Source: Aurantiochytrium sp. KH105 (Eukaryota > Sar > Bigyra > Thraustochytrida > Thraustochytriidae). Taken from it: a stretch of 64,000 nt of DNA. A program made the position numbers and the translations under genes. Positions within the stretch are counted from its first letter, which is position 1. Each line of letters opens with the position of its first letter. The notes below the pieces were generated by a model. The model made no database searches and was not told the DNA's origin. It was given only the letters and a program-made list of their open reading frames with translations. Positions 1 through 11,339 of the stretch are shown piece after piece. The DNA lies in contig BGKB01000096.1 of assembly GCA_003116975.1 (NCBI GenBank), positions 209,760 through 273,759 on the forward strand, written 5' to 3'.

Positions 1-731
1 GCGTTGGCGCTCTGTACAATGGCCTGCGGCCTAGCCTCATCATGGCCGTTCCATCCACGGTGCTATACTTTTCTAGCTACGACTACTTGCGCAACACGTT
101 GGGCCAGGACTTCAACATGAAGCCAACCGTTGCAGCCCTCGTGGCCGGAAGCTCGGCACGAATGCTTGCGGCAACTGTCATTTCTCCGCTCGAACTCGTG
201 CGAACAAAAATGCAGGCGAGTAACGTTCCGCAGACAATGCTGCACCTCGTCAGGACACAGATTGAGCGCAAGGGCGTGACCTCGCTCTGGCAAGGCCTTT
301 CGCCGACACTCTTTCGCGATGTGCCGTTTTCGGCCATTTATTGGGCCGTTGTGGAGCGCAGCAAAACCACATACCGTCCGGGAATTGCAAAGTGGCTTCA
401 TCGCCAGTATGGACCGACGAATGCTTTGGAAGAGTTCACGGTCTCTTTTTTCTCTGGAGCCACTGGTGGCATGGTAGCGGCAACGCTCACCAATCCCTTT
501 GACGTCATCAAGACGCGCCGCCAGGTCTTCGACTACTCCCCAGACATTTCGCCCGAAGTGTTACGAAAGGAGGCTTCTTCAATCAACATTGCACGCAAGA
601 TTTTGAATACTGAAGGTGCGGCTGGTTTCATGGTCGGTCTCACGCCACGTCTCGCAAAAACCATTCCAGCTTGCGCGATTATGCTCAGTTCTTACGAAGC
701 GAGCAAGCGTCTTTTTGCCAACATGTCATAG
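1..731 (+). CDS. Mitochondrial carrier, SLC25A39/40 (MTM1)-like, 5' end outside window
   Basis: The frame is open from base 3, so the gene begins upstream; the ATG at 42 is internal, because the residues before it (VGALYNGLRPSLIM) already form a carrier repeat end. About 242 residues are visible and end in TAG at 729-731. Two carrier signature motifs of the PxD/ExxKxxxQ type are seen (SPLELVRTKMQ and TNPFDVIKTRRQ), each followed by the usual aromatic/glycine helix pattern. RDVPFSAIYW is typical of the SLC25A39/40 and yeast Mtm1 branch, which is linked to mitochondrial glutathione import and to iron/manganese handling. The protein would sit in the mitochondrial inner membrane with six helices, the first of them outside the window. 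The family is certain; the subfamily rests on that motif. Confidence 0.88.
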   Translation, partial: VGALYNGLRPSLIMAVPSTVLYFSSYDYLRNTLGQDFNMKPTVAALVAGSSARMLAATVISPLELVRTKMQASNVPQTMLHLVRTQIERKGVTSLWQGLSPTLFRDVPFSAIYWAVVERSKTTYRPGIAKWLHRQYGPTNALEEFTVSFFSGATGGMVAATLTNPFDVIKTRRQVFDYSPDISPEVLRKEASSINIARKILNTEGAAGFMVGLTPRLAKTIPACAIMLSSYEASKRLFANMS

Positions 732-1187
732 TACCGCCGTCCTTGCATTGTATCCCGCCCCGTAATGGCCCCACCGAAGCGCGGGCCAAGACCATGCTTC
801 TGACCAAAAACATAAATCTAAAAGGACCGACTGCACGAACCAACACACATGCTATAGTTAGCCAGCCTACTCCGTAGGACTTTGTCACATGAGACTTTGT
901 CATAAGAGAATTAACCTGAGATCTAGCCACAAAAGGACAAAAAGAAATTGGAAATAACCTTCACCTCATCTTTAAAGGAAGTGACGCTTTCGTGTTGCGA
1001 CGCCATCCTCTCGTTTTCTTCCTCTTTTAGCCGTTATGAAAGACTCCCATCACTGCACCGAAAGGACATTGCAAGCTTGACTCGTGTGCCAAGCCACCGA
1101 AAATAAAGGATTTTTTGCATCTTCTGCAGAAAACGTGAAATGCAAGCGCGTCAGAACATAACCCTCGCTCATTACAAATGCACAAAT
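732..1187. other. Convergent 3' intergenic region
   Basis: 456 bases between the carrier stop (+) and the roadblock gene stop (-). It should hold both 3' UTRs. It is AT-richer than the flanking coding DNA, and I see no ORF or RNA gene in it. Confidence 0.6.
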
Positions 1188-1728
1188 TTAGTTTGCCTTT
1201 AGCGGTTCCTGAATAGCCACCATGGTAAAGTTTGCTCCCGGAGCCACAATCATTTCGTAGTTGCGTGTCTTGAGTCGGAGGCATTCCACCTCATTCTATT
1301 CCATGCGAGGCATTGTCAGTTTTCTCATCGTCCCGTGCCTTCTCCTTCTCCTTCTCTTTCTCCGAGGGGAAGGGGGGAGGAATGTGGTCATGAGGAAAGA
1401 AGAGTTTTAACTTACGTTGGGTGGAGCAAGCATGTCTTGGCAGCCCTGTGAGCAGTGGTTTACAAGATTTGCTACGGTCCCGGCAAGCTGTACGCACTTG
1501 CGGTAGCCACCATCTCCTTCTTCACTGGGCCAGCCTTCATACCGCAGCACAATACCATCCTTGTTGAACACCACGTAGCGCGTGACGTTCTCAATGGCCA
1601 TGACCCGCTTGATGACCTCGTCTACCTCATTGCCGGGCTGCCCGCTTGTCGTCTGCACACAATGTTAGCCTCGTCGTCCCGCTCGCACGGACAAGAAAAA
1701 GTAGAGCGAGCTCACAGGCACGTACCAT
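1188..1728 (-). CDS. Dynein light chain roadblock/LC7-type, three exons
   Basis: Exons on the minus strand are 1726-1728 (ATG only), 1416-1652 and 1188-1289. The introns are 73 and 126 bases, with GTACGT and GTAAGT donors and CAG and GAG acceptors, both phase 0. The spliced protein is 113 residues, close to the ~96-residue DYNLRB family. It contains EVDEVIKRVMAIENVTRYVV near the N-terminus, the NKDGIVLRY strand, and ends with LRLKTRNYEMIVAPGANF..VAIQEP, matching the roadblock C-terminal strands (family: LRIR.KK.EIMVAP). Roadblock chains dimerise and bind dynein intermediate chain in cytoplasmic and axonemal dyneins; some members scaffold small GTPases instead. The odd point is that exon 1 contributes only the start codon. 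Other donors further upstream were weaker. The body is certain; exon 1 is likely. Confidence 0.85.
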
Positions 1729-2321
1729 CTTCTTCTCTCCTTTTCGAGCGAGCAGTCGCTTGCCTCGAAGAACTCCTCTCTCTTGCGCTCTCGCACGCGC
1801 CAAAACTATTGCCGCTGCGCGCTGCGCGTTTGGTCCACGCCGTCTCGCTCGCAATTCTTCTGGCTTCACATGCTCTGGGCGTGAAGACCGTTGAGCGTTC
1901 CAAAGGTGCCAGCTCGTGAACCTCTTGATCCACCATCGCGATTGGGAGGGAGCCTAAACGTCTCGTCACAGCTTATTGTAGGCTCGGGCCCAGTCGCATT
2001 TTCGAATGACGCAGCTCTTGCAAAAGTCAAGTCTCGTCTCGTCTCGTCTCATCTCGTCACGTCCGCCGTTCGTGGATCAAGCCGAGCTTTGTGAAAGAAA
2101 AAAAGCTGGAATTCCAATCCTAGGCTCACCGACGTTGACTTGACTAGGCCACTACTAACTTATAAGTAGTAATGAGGTTCGTGAACGGATAAATGACATT
2201 ACTCTTCTTGCGATTCGACCTTGGGTAGCCGCACCTTGTGCACTGCACGCGCTCGCGGACTCTGGTGAACAAACGGGGGTCGTTTGGACCTGCTGCTGCC
2301 GCGCGCGAGGCGGGCTCCGGG
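1729..2321. promoter_or_regulatory. Divergent promoter region between roadblock and IQ-protein genes
   Basis: 593 bases between two divergent start codons. It holds a TCTCG-type short tandem run near 2035-2060 and a perfect 10-base palindrome ACTTATAAGT near 2158 that includes TATAA, about 160 bases before the IQ-protein ATG. Calling it a TATA box is inference. Confidence 0.4.
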
Positions 2322-5300
2322 ATGCCTCACGGACGCAGGTCGAGGCCGGGGCCTGGCGCTGCGAAGCCGCCGCTCAAATTGCCCGTGCTCCGACAGCACG
2401 CTGCAAGCGTCACGAATGTAGAGCTCGAAGTACCCGCGTGGCAACGCGCAGACGCAGCGCAAAAACAGGGCAGAGCACGACGCTTGAAGGTGGCCCAGCG
2501 CATGCTCGACAACTCGTACGAGAATCAGCATGAACGGAAATTATCCAACGCAGACAGGATCACCATGCTCCGACGTGCTAAAATGCGCAGGGCGCGTGAG
2601 CTCGACAAGGAATCCCTCGAGTTGCAGCGAGTAGCAGAACTTGACGAAATTATCCGCAAAGGTCGACAAGCTGCCGCAGAAGCCATTCAGCGTGCCGAAC
2701 GTCAAATTGTGCCAGCCCTGCTTGACGCGAGTAAAACCTCTGTCATGCTCACCAAAGGTCCGAGTCTCCACGCTGGCACATACCGAAACGTCTCCGAGGT
2801 GCAAGACTACCTCAACTCTTTTCGATCTGACTTTGGCAACGATGAGATGGATGATCTTCAGCCGCCCGCCTTTTTATTCTCCCAAGAGGATGCTCTCAAT
2901 GTCCCGGCACAAGACGATTCTGATCTCGACGATACCGGCGAGTCCCAAGGTGGCATTTTTGGACTCACCCAGGCAATGGCCAGTCCAGGATCTGGACCTG
3001 CGGTACCCTCAACCCAGGGTCTGGGTCACTTTGCCGGTGGAGACGAGCTTGCTCAAGCATCCAATGACTCGCGTCTCGAAATTGCTCGTGAAGGACAACA
3101 ACATACGCAGTCTCTGGACGCTTCAAAGGCGCCGGCCTACTCAAACCAAGGAAAGTCGTATCGCAAGTTTCGCAGGCTTGAGATGGAAAGGGTGCATAAA
3201 CCCAGTGCAGTCGCGCGAGGTCCGGCAGCGACGGCACCGGACACCCGCGTTCCACGCATTGGCCGCACGCCACATTTGCCAGAAAACACCAAGCTCATTG
3301 CGATTGAATTTGACATTCTCAAAGAAATCTCAGTGCGCGAAGAGCTTGTGAACATTTCTCGCAAATGCTTTGTTCGTCTCGTGGACACAGTGGAAATTCT
3401 TCGGGACCTCCGCCTCAAAATTGATGAAATGCGCTTCACTCGACGTCATATTCCACCTGCAATTGACGCAAACGCGGGAAAGAAGAACGACTCGCCAAAG
3501 CTGGATCCCCGCATGGTGAAAAGACAACTTATTGCGACGCTCGTTGCGCAAAAGCAGCGACTTATTGAAATGCAGACCGAGCTCAGGGGTGAGCTTGTTC
3601 GGCTTCGTGCGTCAACGAGCAAAGTTGCAAGTGCCATTCAGCAATGGCGCAAGGCCGTGCGCGCGGAGGAAAATCGTCTTGAGCTTGATGCGAGCTTTCC
3701 CATATTCGACTGGTTCGGCGTGAACTACCTTGTTAAAATGCAGACCGACATGAGCTTTTTGGATGGTAAAACTGATCCCCGCGTCGAAAGGGATGAGCAC
3801 GGTAAAACTTTGACGGCACGCCGCGGGGTGAAGCAGAAGATAACTCGAGCTTCTCTCAAGCAAGATAGTTGCGTTTCTCTCAAGGCACTCGAGGACAAGT
3901 CCAAAAGCTCGTCGAGACAGCTTCAGTACACGGCAAGCATTGCCTTCGAGACACCTGCGCACATTCTCGTCGGCAAGTGGATCGGTTTCGCTCCAGACGG
4001 GAATCCACTCTTACTCCCGCCCAAGGGCCATGACCCTCTTGCCGACCTTGAACGCTGGACAAAGCTAGAGGACGAGCGCCAGGTGGCCCAACGCCAGGCG
4101 GATATGCGCAAACAAATCTTTTTCGGGTTGCAAACCGGCAAGACTGCGTTGGAGATCTTTGAGGCCGCTTCTGGAGACACCAGGCACGCGCCCGCCTCGG
4201 AACAGAGTCGGGGTGCGGTCATGACTTCTTTTCGTGCTGGGGCAGGACGGCGTGGTCTCACGATTATAATCCATCGCTCGCCCTCCGACTCCGCACAGGA
4301 CGATGTTGACAAGAGCAGGCCCCTTTCTGCTCGAGGATATCATGACGCGGAGCGCCCGCGATTTGCCGGTCTCGGCCGTTTTCTGGTTTCGCCACGGTTT
4401 CAGCAAGATAATGCCGACGACGATGACGACGACGACGACGACGATGTCGATGATGAAGCGAGCGGTAAGAAAGCCGAAACGCAAAATGCATCGTCCGGAG
4501 AGAATTCTACATCATCATCTTCGGCAGCAGCAGCAGCGGCGGCAGCAGCAGCAGCCGCAACAAAACGTGTCGTACCTGCGAGCAGGCAACAAAGAGCACC
4601 CCTTCAGCCGAACGAATTTCCTGAAACGCGGGGGCGCGCATTCGATTTAGCCTTGGCCCCCCAAGATCAACCACTCGTGAGTTGTGTCAAGGATCCAAGC
4701 GTTGGAGCAGCATTTTCCGCAATCGCCTCGGATATTGTCAAAGAAAGCGCAGCCATCGAAGAGTGGAAGCTTGAAAAGGCTCGCGAGCAGCAGCGCAAGC
4801 TACAAGCATATGACCCGGTGGCCAACACGGCGGCGCGCGGAGGCCGCGACGAGGCGCTAGATCGCTACTTGGCCAAGCAAGCCGAGCCAGAGGACCGCGA
4901 GTCGTTGCGCAAGCGTGCGGAAGACACTTCCGAACGAGAAACCTCCCAGCCCACAGTCCAGGGAGGGACGCTCACAACTGACACCATAGCAAGCGATGCC
5001 AAGACCAAGACTCGAAGCGAGCATGGCAGTGTAGACCTCGAAGAGCAGCATCTCTTGCGTACTCGAGGGTTTATTCGCAATCCAGAGGTAAGACGGGCCA
5101 TTTCCCGTATTGACACGAGCGCAGTAGAGGCGAACCGAGCGGAACGCATGCGACTTGAAAGGGAGCTGTCGCATCTTGGACCAGCGAGACCCTCAATGAC
5201 GCCAGAGCAGGCGCAAGCGCGCAAGGAGCTCGAGCTCAAGCTGAGCATTTTGCGAAGCGGCGTCTCGAGCAAAGTTTTCAATCGCAGACTTTTAGACCTG

Positions 5301-6005
5301 GATGAAAGCGAAGTGCGGGCTGCCGCGCAAGCCCAAGCTCAGGCAGAAAGAGCAGCGACGCGAGTCCAGTCGATCGCGCGGATGCACCTGGGGCGAAAGA
5401 GCTACCTGGACCTTCTCGATGATGAAAAATATCTTCAAAAGCTCTCGCAAGAAGAAATGATGGAGCGCAGCGTCGAGGACGTGGCTGCGACGATGATCCA
5501 AATGCACTTTCGAGGATTCTTTTGCCGAAAAGAGTGTCAGCTGCGTGAGGCAACACGGCTAATGAACGAAGAGGCAGAGCGCAAAGCGCGGGAGGAGACA
5601 ATGCAAGAGGAACTCGAGCGACGCAAGGTCGAAGAGATCCGTGAGCGGGGCCGTCAACGTCGACTCGAACTAGCCCAGGCCAAAGAGGCTCGCGCAAAGC
5701 AGGACGCACTCGACGCCGCCGAGAAAGCTCAGGCTGCACGCACCATTTCTCGCAGTATCAAATTACATGTTGACCACAGTCGCCAAAAGCAGCTTGCGCT
5801 GCGAAAGCTTCAAGAGACACGGCAGGACAAGGCCGCGATCGTCATTCAGGCGCAAACGAGGGGCTTGCTTGTGCGCCTTCACGCCGCAACCCTGCATGCA
5901 AGAGAACGACAGCGTCGACGAGGCGAAGAGGCAAGGCGTCATGCGCGAGAAGAATACGCGCAATTGTATGCCTCGACGCCCCGTGATGAAAACGACTTGA
6001 AGTGA
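2322..6005 (+). CDS. IQ-motif coiled-coil protein (1227 aa)
   Basis: Single-exon gene. The frame is open back to a GTG at 2238, but the first ATG is 2322 (MPHGRRSRPG), so I start there. The N-terminal half is disordered and charged. An Asp run (4419-4445) and an Ala run (4525-4560) are encoded in the middle. The C-terminal third has three IQ calmodulin-binding motifs at about residues 1012-1030 (TRVQSIARMHLGRK), 1055-1075 (TMIQMHFRGFFCRK) and 1170-1190 (IVIQAQTRGLLVR), separated by long Glu/Arg/Lys coiled-coil stretches. This layout suits a cytoskeletal, basal-body or ciliary calmodulin-binding protein. I do not recognise a named orthologue. It is convergent with the LRR-kinase gene, with only 51 bases between the stop codons. 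Confidence 0.8.
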   Translation: MPHGRRSRPGPGAAKPPLKLPVLRQHAASVTNVELEVPAWQRADAAQKQGRARRLKVAQRMLDNSYENQHERKLSNADRITMLRRAKMRRARELDKESLELQRVAELDEIIRKGRQAAAEAIQRAERQIVPALLDASKTSVMLTKGPSLHAGTYRNVSEVQDYLNSFRSDFGNDEMDDLQPPAFLFSQEDALNVPAQDDSDLDDTGESQGGIFGLTQAMASPGSGPAVPSTQGLGHFAGGDELAQASNDSRLEIAREGQQHTQSLDASKAPAYSNQGKSYRKFRRLEMERVHKPSAVARGPAATAPDTRVPRIGRTPHLPENTKLIAIEFDILKEISVREELVNISRKCFVRLVDTVEILRDLRLKIDEMRFTRRHIPPAIDANAGKKNDSPKLDPRMVKRQLIATLVAQKQRLIEMQTELRGELVRLRASTSKVASAIQQWRKAVRAEENRLELDASFPIFDWFGVNYLVKMQTDMSFLDGKTDPRVERDEHGKTLTARRGVKQKITRASLKQDSCVSLKALEDKSKSSSRQLQYTASIAFETPAHILVGKWIGFAPDGNPLLLPPKGHDPLADLERWTKLEDERQVAQRQADMRKQIFFGLQTGKTALEIFEAASGDTRHAPASEQSRGAVMTSFRAGAGRRGLTIIIHRSPSDSAQDDVDKSRPLSARGYHDAERPRFAGLGRFLVSPRFQQDNADDDDDDDDDDVDDEASGKKAETQNASSGENSTSSSSAAAAAAAAAAAATKRVVPASRQQRAPLQPNEFPETRGRAFDLALAPQDQPLVSCVKDPSVGAAFSAIASDIVKESAAIEEWKLEKAREQQRKLQAYDPVANTAARGGRDEALDRYLAKQAEPEDRESLRKRAEDTSERETSQPTVQGGTLTTDTIASDAKTKTRSEHGSVDLEEQHLLRTRGFIRNPEVRRAISRIDTSAVEANRAERMRLERELSHLGPARPSMTPEQAQARKELELKLSILRSGVSSKVFNRRLLDLDESEVRAAAQAQAQAERAATRVQSIARMHLGRKSYLDLLDDEKYLQKLSQEEMMERSVEDVAATMIQMHFRGFFCRKECQLREATRLMNEEAERKAREETMQEELERRKVEEIRERGRQRRLELAQAKEARAKQDALDAAEKAQAARTISRSIKLHVDHSRQKQLALRKLQETRQDKAAIVIQAQTRGLLVRLHAATLHARERQRRRGEEARRHAREEYAQLYASTPRDENDLK

Positions 6006-6056
6006 GGCGTATCAACAAATTCCGCATTTGAACCGTAGAGCGCTTAATTTTTTTGT

Positions 6057-9000
6057 TTATTTTCCCACAAAGAACGAGTGACGAAGCAAATCTCTCATGC
6101 TGATGCGCTCATTTGGATTGCCAACAAGGCACTTGCTCACGGCATCCCTTGCCGCCTCGACTTCAGAGAGTGTGCCGTTCAAACCTTCGACATATTCTGC
6201 CTCAGATTGCTGCCTGATACGCTCGAGACGTCCTTGATCTAGCGCCAGCCAGTCCATGAGCTCCGCTTTGTCTCCTATATCGATCAAGTTGTTGTTTCTC
6301 TCGTCGAGCAAAAAGAGGTGTGTGCCCGAAAGTAACTGATACAGGAGAACTCCGAATCCCCAGACATCCATGGCCGCAGAAGCTCGTAGCGTTTGGTCAG
6401 CGTTTTCTCTATTGCGAAGATGCCAACGAGCCACTTCAGGTGCAGCATAGCCGAGACTGACTTTCTTTGTCACAGGATCGCCAAAAATGGCCGAGGCATC
6501 CAAATCAATCAGCTGCCAGTCTTCGTCCTCTGCAGACCTTGCGTCGCGTGACGATGCACGCCACGCTTCCGAAACATAGAGTCCGCTTGGATTCGTTGCA
6601 AAAGTCGAGGACCGAGAGCTTGACATACGGACAGCATTGCGAGGCTCGACATCTCCGTGGATGCGTCCGCTTTCGTGCAGTTCCAAAAGGCTTTCTGCGA
6701 GCTTTTGTGCAATATGCCGTGCTTTTTGCAGATTGCGTCCCGCAAAGCGCTCCGCACTCATGGCCTGAGAAAGTGTACGCGATCCTCGTGGCATGACCAA
6801 GCAGAGCTTCTCTTCGTGGTCGCGTCTTGCTTGAGCATCCTCGGGCCACAGCAGCTGCACGCAGCCCCTTGTTGGTGTTTCGCGGGCCTTGATCTCGCGA
6901 TCAAATTGCTCTCGTCTGCGCATAATTTTGAGCGCTACAGGACGATCGCTCGCCAAGACATCAGTCGCGAAGCGCACGACGCATGTTCCGGATTCGTACT
7001 CCGGCGGGCCCTCGGAGATGAGATATCGGCCCAAAAAGGTGCCGTATGTCATGGCCCAACGTCGAGTATTACGGTTCGTGCGCGCAAGGGAGCGAACTGA
7101 ACGTCCCATTCTATCTTCTGCGTTCATGAGTCGCAGGCCCTGATCCGGGGGAAGGTGCGCAAAGATGAAATCTCTGCAAAATTCTTCGGGAAGCGCATGC
7201 TCCGCGCCCCGAGGTCGGCACTGCAACAAGGCGTGCAAGATGGGGATTTGGTGCTCCTCTGGGATGTTCTCGCCCTCTTCCGTTTGCAGCCACAGCCTGT
7301 AGCCTCCAAAATAATCTGTCAGTGGGTCGTCCGGGATGACAGCCAGGTATAGGAACACTGCAAAGATGTGTGCATCTTGTCGCGCCAACGCGTGTGCAAA
7401 TGTAGACCACGTGCCTTGATTATCTGCAAAGATGGTGTAGCAGATCATATCGGCACGCTCCGAAGGCGAGAGTGGTCTTCGTTCCACTCCGCCATGGCCT
7501 CGCTGACCACTGCGACATGACCATAAATCGGCCCACTCCAAGCCTGTGGGTAGCCTCTGCAAACCTCTGTGCGCGAGTCAGACTCTTGTTTCTCTTCTTT
7601 TTTCCACCTTTACTCGTTCGGGAGACCTCGACATGAAGTAGAAAAAGTAGCATAATGAAAACGTACTTGATAGAGATGAGTGTCCTGTTCTTTTCCAGCA
7701 AGCGAGCAAGAGTTGCTTCGCCCTTGAGATCGAACTCATTGTTCTCGATGCTATTTGCTCGTGTGAGTCGTTGTCCAAAGATTCTCCTGTTCTTCGCGAT
7801 AGCTTGAATCTACAAACTTACTCGAGTACCTGAAGCGCGTTGGTTCCAGAGAGAACCTCTGCAAGTGCGACGGCGCATTGCGGTCCGAGCTTGTTGGAGC
7901 CAAGACTATGTAAAGAATGGGACTGTCAGCTCACGATAATCATTTGAGGACCCAATTTCAGCATTTGGCAATCACGACATGAAGGACAACGTACTTAAGC
8001 TCTCTGAGCGTTGTGTTTCTTGCAAGCGCTTCAGTCAGCGCTTCAGCGGCCGTGTCATCAATGTTCGTCTTGTGAAGACTGCAAGAGAGTAGGCCAAAAC
8101 GCGTCAGTTAGTATTGTCGACCTACTCTGTCTTGACTCAACTTGTCTTGTCTTGCCTTGCGTGCTTCTGCATTGAGTAACCTACCAAAGCGACTTGAGGG
8201 AAACGTTAGACGCCAGGCCTCTTGCCAGTAGTTTGAAGCCCTCTGTGCCAATGGCGTTATCACCAAGACTGTGATGTGATGCGTATGTGCTTGTGAGCTT
8301 TCTGAAATGCATGATTGCCTGGACGTATGCAAGCACCGCACTTACCCGAGCTTGGAAAGGGTTCTGTTTTGTTGAAGAGCTTCGCATAGAACCTGTGCGG
8401 CAGACATGTCGATATTATTCTGACCGAGACTGCGCGCGTGACTCTGTTAGACGAATTTCTTCGAATGTGGGGAGAGCTTCTCCGATATTGCATCAACGTA
8501 CTCCAGCGTAGACAGCGCAGCGTTCTTAAGAAGAGCCCGACCAATAGCTTGGGTGCCTCGAGGCCCAAAATTGTTTGCTCGAAGGCTATGTATATCGTCA
8601 GCCCTGTATACTCTTGTTCCTCGGCCGATCAGCGCCATGACTTACCTGAGAGAGGTGATTGATGTATTCTCTTCAAGGGCTATGGCTATGGCTTCTGCGC
8701 TTACTGTGTCAAGTTTTGCGGAGTCCAAACTAATTTCAAAGGTAGAGCGCGAAGTCAGTATACGTTTGCTTGGTGACGCGGTCATTTCAAATCGTACTTG
8801 AGTGTCTGTAGCGAGCTCTCTCCTGACATTACATCAGCAAGCGCTTGGGCTTCAGCTGAACAAAGTCTCATGCCTTGAAGACTGTTGTTTCGCTCCTTGT
8901 TAGGTTACGTTCAGATGGGTTAAATCGGAAACCTGTCACGCAATTCAACATACCTGAGCATAACTAGTGCGCACGGTGGGCTCATGGCTTTTGCGAAAGC

Positions 9001-11109
9001 TTCAGTCCCAAGGTTGTCGATTGCAGAGTTCTCGGACAGACTGCAAAATTGTCAGCAACGTATTTTTGAAAAAAAGGGGGGGGGGGAAGAGGATACACGA
9101 GGGGACTTACTCTAGCGTCCCGAGCGTTTTGCATTCGGTGGCGGCTTGAAAGAGGGCTTGAGCGCCTTCGTTGCCGACTTTTGCATTTTGTAGGCTTTTT
9201 GATATTGATCCAATTCAAATGTGAGCGAACTCAAGACTTTCTTGCTGATGCGACCATGATAACTCACACTACGATCTTGAGAGCCGGGTGCTGAGCAATT
9301 GACTTTGCGAGAGCTTGAGCGCCCTCATCCCCAATACTGTTGCTTGCGAGACTGCTCGAACCTTGTCAGTACGTCTCCTATAGAGAGCGGACAAGCAAAC
9401 AAGTTGTTTGTCTTTCTTATTTGCTCCATAATTGTAACGTACTTGATCTCAGTGAGCGTGGAATTCTGAGCAAGTCCTTGGGCCAGCGCTTTGGCGCCTT
9501 CAGAGTTGATCCCATTATTGTTGAGCCTGAGGAGGAATCAAAGAGTCAGATTGTTTGCTTTGCGTTTGCAGGGAGGAGATGTTTCGACCACGACAGAACT
9601 TACGGCATTAAAGTGAGTGAAGCATTCTTGGCCAGTGCCTCGGCAAGAGAGAGAGCCCCGTCGTCCTTGATGCAATTTCGCGAAAGTCTGGAAAACTAGT
9701 TCTTGTCAGCATTTGGGGTTTTCTTGACTTAGCATGCAGCCATGACTTACACGAGGGTCGTAAGTGTAACGTTTTGAGCCAAGGCTCCCGCAAGCGCTTT
9801 TGCGCCCGCTGCGCAAATGGAATTGCTCGAGAGGCTGGTAAGGATGCAGGTTTAGTCTTTGCGTTATTTCACAGAAATTGTTTTTCTTTTCAACTTACTC
9901 GAGCTCGCGCAGCGAGTGATTCTGCGCAAGGGCTTCCGCAAACGCTTCAGCGCCGACGTCTCCAATCATGTTTGAACCAAGGCTGGTGAAGATATCGTCA
10001 TTGCAAATGTGAGTAAGCTTGCGTTATTTGGACATGCGCGAATCTTTCCGTACCTGCATGTGGCAAGCGCAGCATGTCCAGCCAAAGCTCTTGCCAACGC
10101 TTGTGCGCCGGATGTCCCAATCACATTCGAGGAGAGGCTTTTTTGGAGGTGACCGTCAGTGTTCATGTTAGATTCGATAAAGTGACGTTTGCCTGCGAGA
10201 AACGTACGTAAGCACCTGGAGGGCGTGATTTTGACCGAGTGCGTTTGCCAAGGCCTGCGCGCCAGCGTCGCCGATACGGCTATCGGAGAGACTGTAACTC
10301 GCGGCGCAACCTCGCGGCGCGCGCGTTAGCTTTGAGACGTTGCCAGCCGAGCGATTGTTTTGAAGACGTACTTTATGGCTGTGAGCGTGGCGCTCTGGGC
10401 AATCGGCAACGCGAGGGCGAGGGCGCCTGAATCACCGAGGCCATTGCTGCAGAGCCTGAAAAATGTAACGAGGTTAGATGTGCGCGACGTCACTACCGTT
10501 TAGGTCTTGCGTCGACTTACGTCAATGAAGCTAGGCTGCGATTCATGATCAAGCCTCTCGCAAGCGCCTCGATGCCTTGGGCATCGAGCCGGTAGACCAG
10601 AATGCTGTCATTGTGACGTTAGTTAGGATATAGCAAGCTTGAGGCGCATGAAGACGCGATGATCAACTCACGCAAGACTTTCGAGTGCCGTGCTCTCGGC
10701 AAGAGCTTCGGCCAGGGCCTGAGTACCTGCATCGCCAAGAGCTCTGCCATCGTTGCATTCGAGGCTGTTGTTGTGCGTCGTGCGTGGGCAAGTGAGCGAG
10801 AACTTGTTCGTTTCCTTTCCTCCTCAAATCATCATCCAGCAAAGTACAACGACTTTGCCATCGATGAATAACGTACTAAATATCTCTTTGTCCCTCGACG
10901 ATTTGCTCGAGGGCGCGGCCCACGCCGTAGGGGATATCGTTGAGCGCGAGAAGGTTGTCCTCGAGCTCGTCCGCGTCGGAGACACTTTCTTGCTCCTCGT
11001 GGTCATCGACGGGAATGCCGATCGCCGCGGAGCGGTTCGCGGTCGGTGGCACGACTCGCGTCTGGCGCCTTCGCGCGGTGCGTCTCAGTCGTTGCGCAAG
11101 GTTCCACAT
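6057..11109 (-). CDS. LRR (RNI-type) protein kinase-like protein, 22 exons
   Basis: I traced one gene through phase-2 introns. Exon 1 (10877-11109) starts at ATG 11109 (MWNLAQRLRRTARRR). Twenty short exons of about 84-95 bases follow, for example 10672-10764, each encoding one 28-residue ribonuclease-inhibitor-type LRR (pattern L..N.IG..GA.ALA.AL..N..L..L). The last LRR exon ends near 7667 with AA|GTACGT and joins exon 22 (6057-7566) in frame, giving ISIK-GLQRLPTGLEW. Exon 22 carries a linker and a kinase fold: VALKIM near 6930, HGDVEPRN near 6650 in place of HRDxKxxN, LIDLD near 6500 in place of DFG, then GYAAPEV and DVWGFGVLLYQLLSG. The Lys-to-Glu change in the catalytic loop and DLD make it atypical, perhaps a pseudokinase. 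LRR number and order are clear; exact ends of each middle exon are approximate. Confidence 0.8.
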
Positions 11110-11339
11110 GCTGTCTGTCTCGTTGTTTCTCGCGTCGATTGGGGGCGGGGGGGGGGGGGGGAAACGGGCGAACGTGCTGGCGATTCTTTTGATTGTGCGA
11201 TTGTGCGCGGTGCACACGCGGATTGGCGCGATTTGTCAGAAAAAAAAAAAAGAGAGAAAAACAAGAAAAAAAGGCGGAAAAGAAAATCTTTCGTCCTTTG
11301 CTGGAGTAGTAGTATAGGCTTGGAGGACTATACGTAGTA
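11110..11339. promoter_or_regulatory. Spacer with poly-C/poly-G and poly-T/poly-A tracts upstream of the LRR-kinase
   Basis: 230 bases between the VPS10 stop and the LRR-kinase ATG. On the + strand it contains a G-run near 11146-11160 and an A-rich run near 11240-11282, so the minus-strand gene has C- and T-tracts in its leader or promoter. Confidence 0.4.

Noticed and set aside
1712-1969. Alternative first exon of the roadblock gene (MVDQE...)
   Set aside because: It would need a weak GTTCAC donor, while the ATG|GTACGT site at 1726 is strong and in phase.
10753-11337. Plus-strand ORF of 194 residues over the LRR-kinase first exon
   Set aside because: Antisense shadow of exon 1 continuing into homopolymer tracts; the tail is KKKREKNKKKR-type low complexity.
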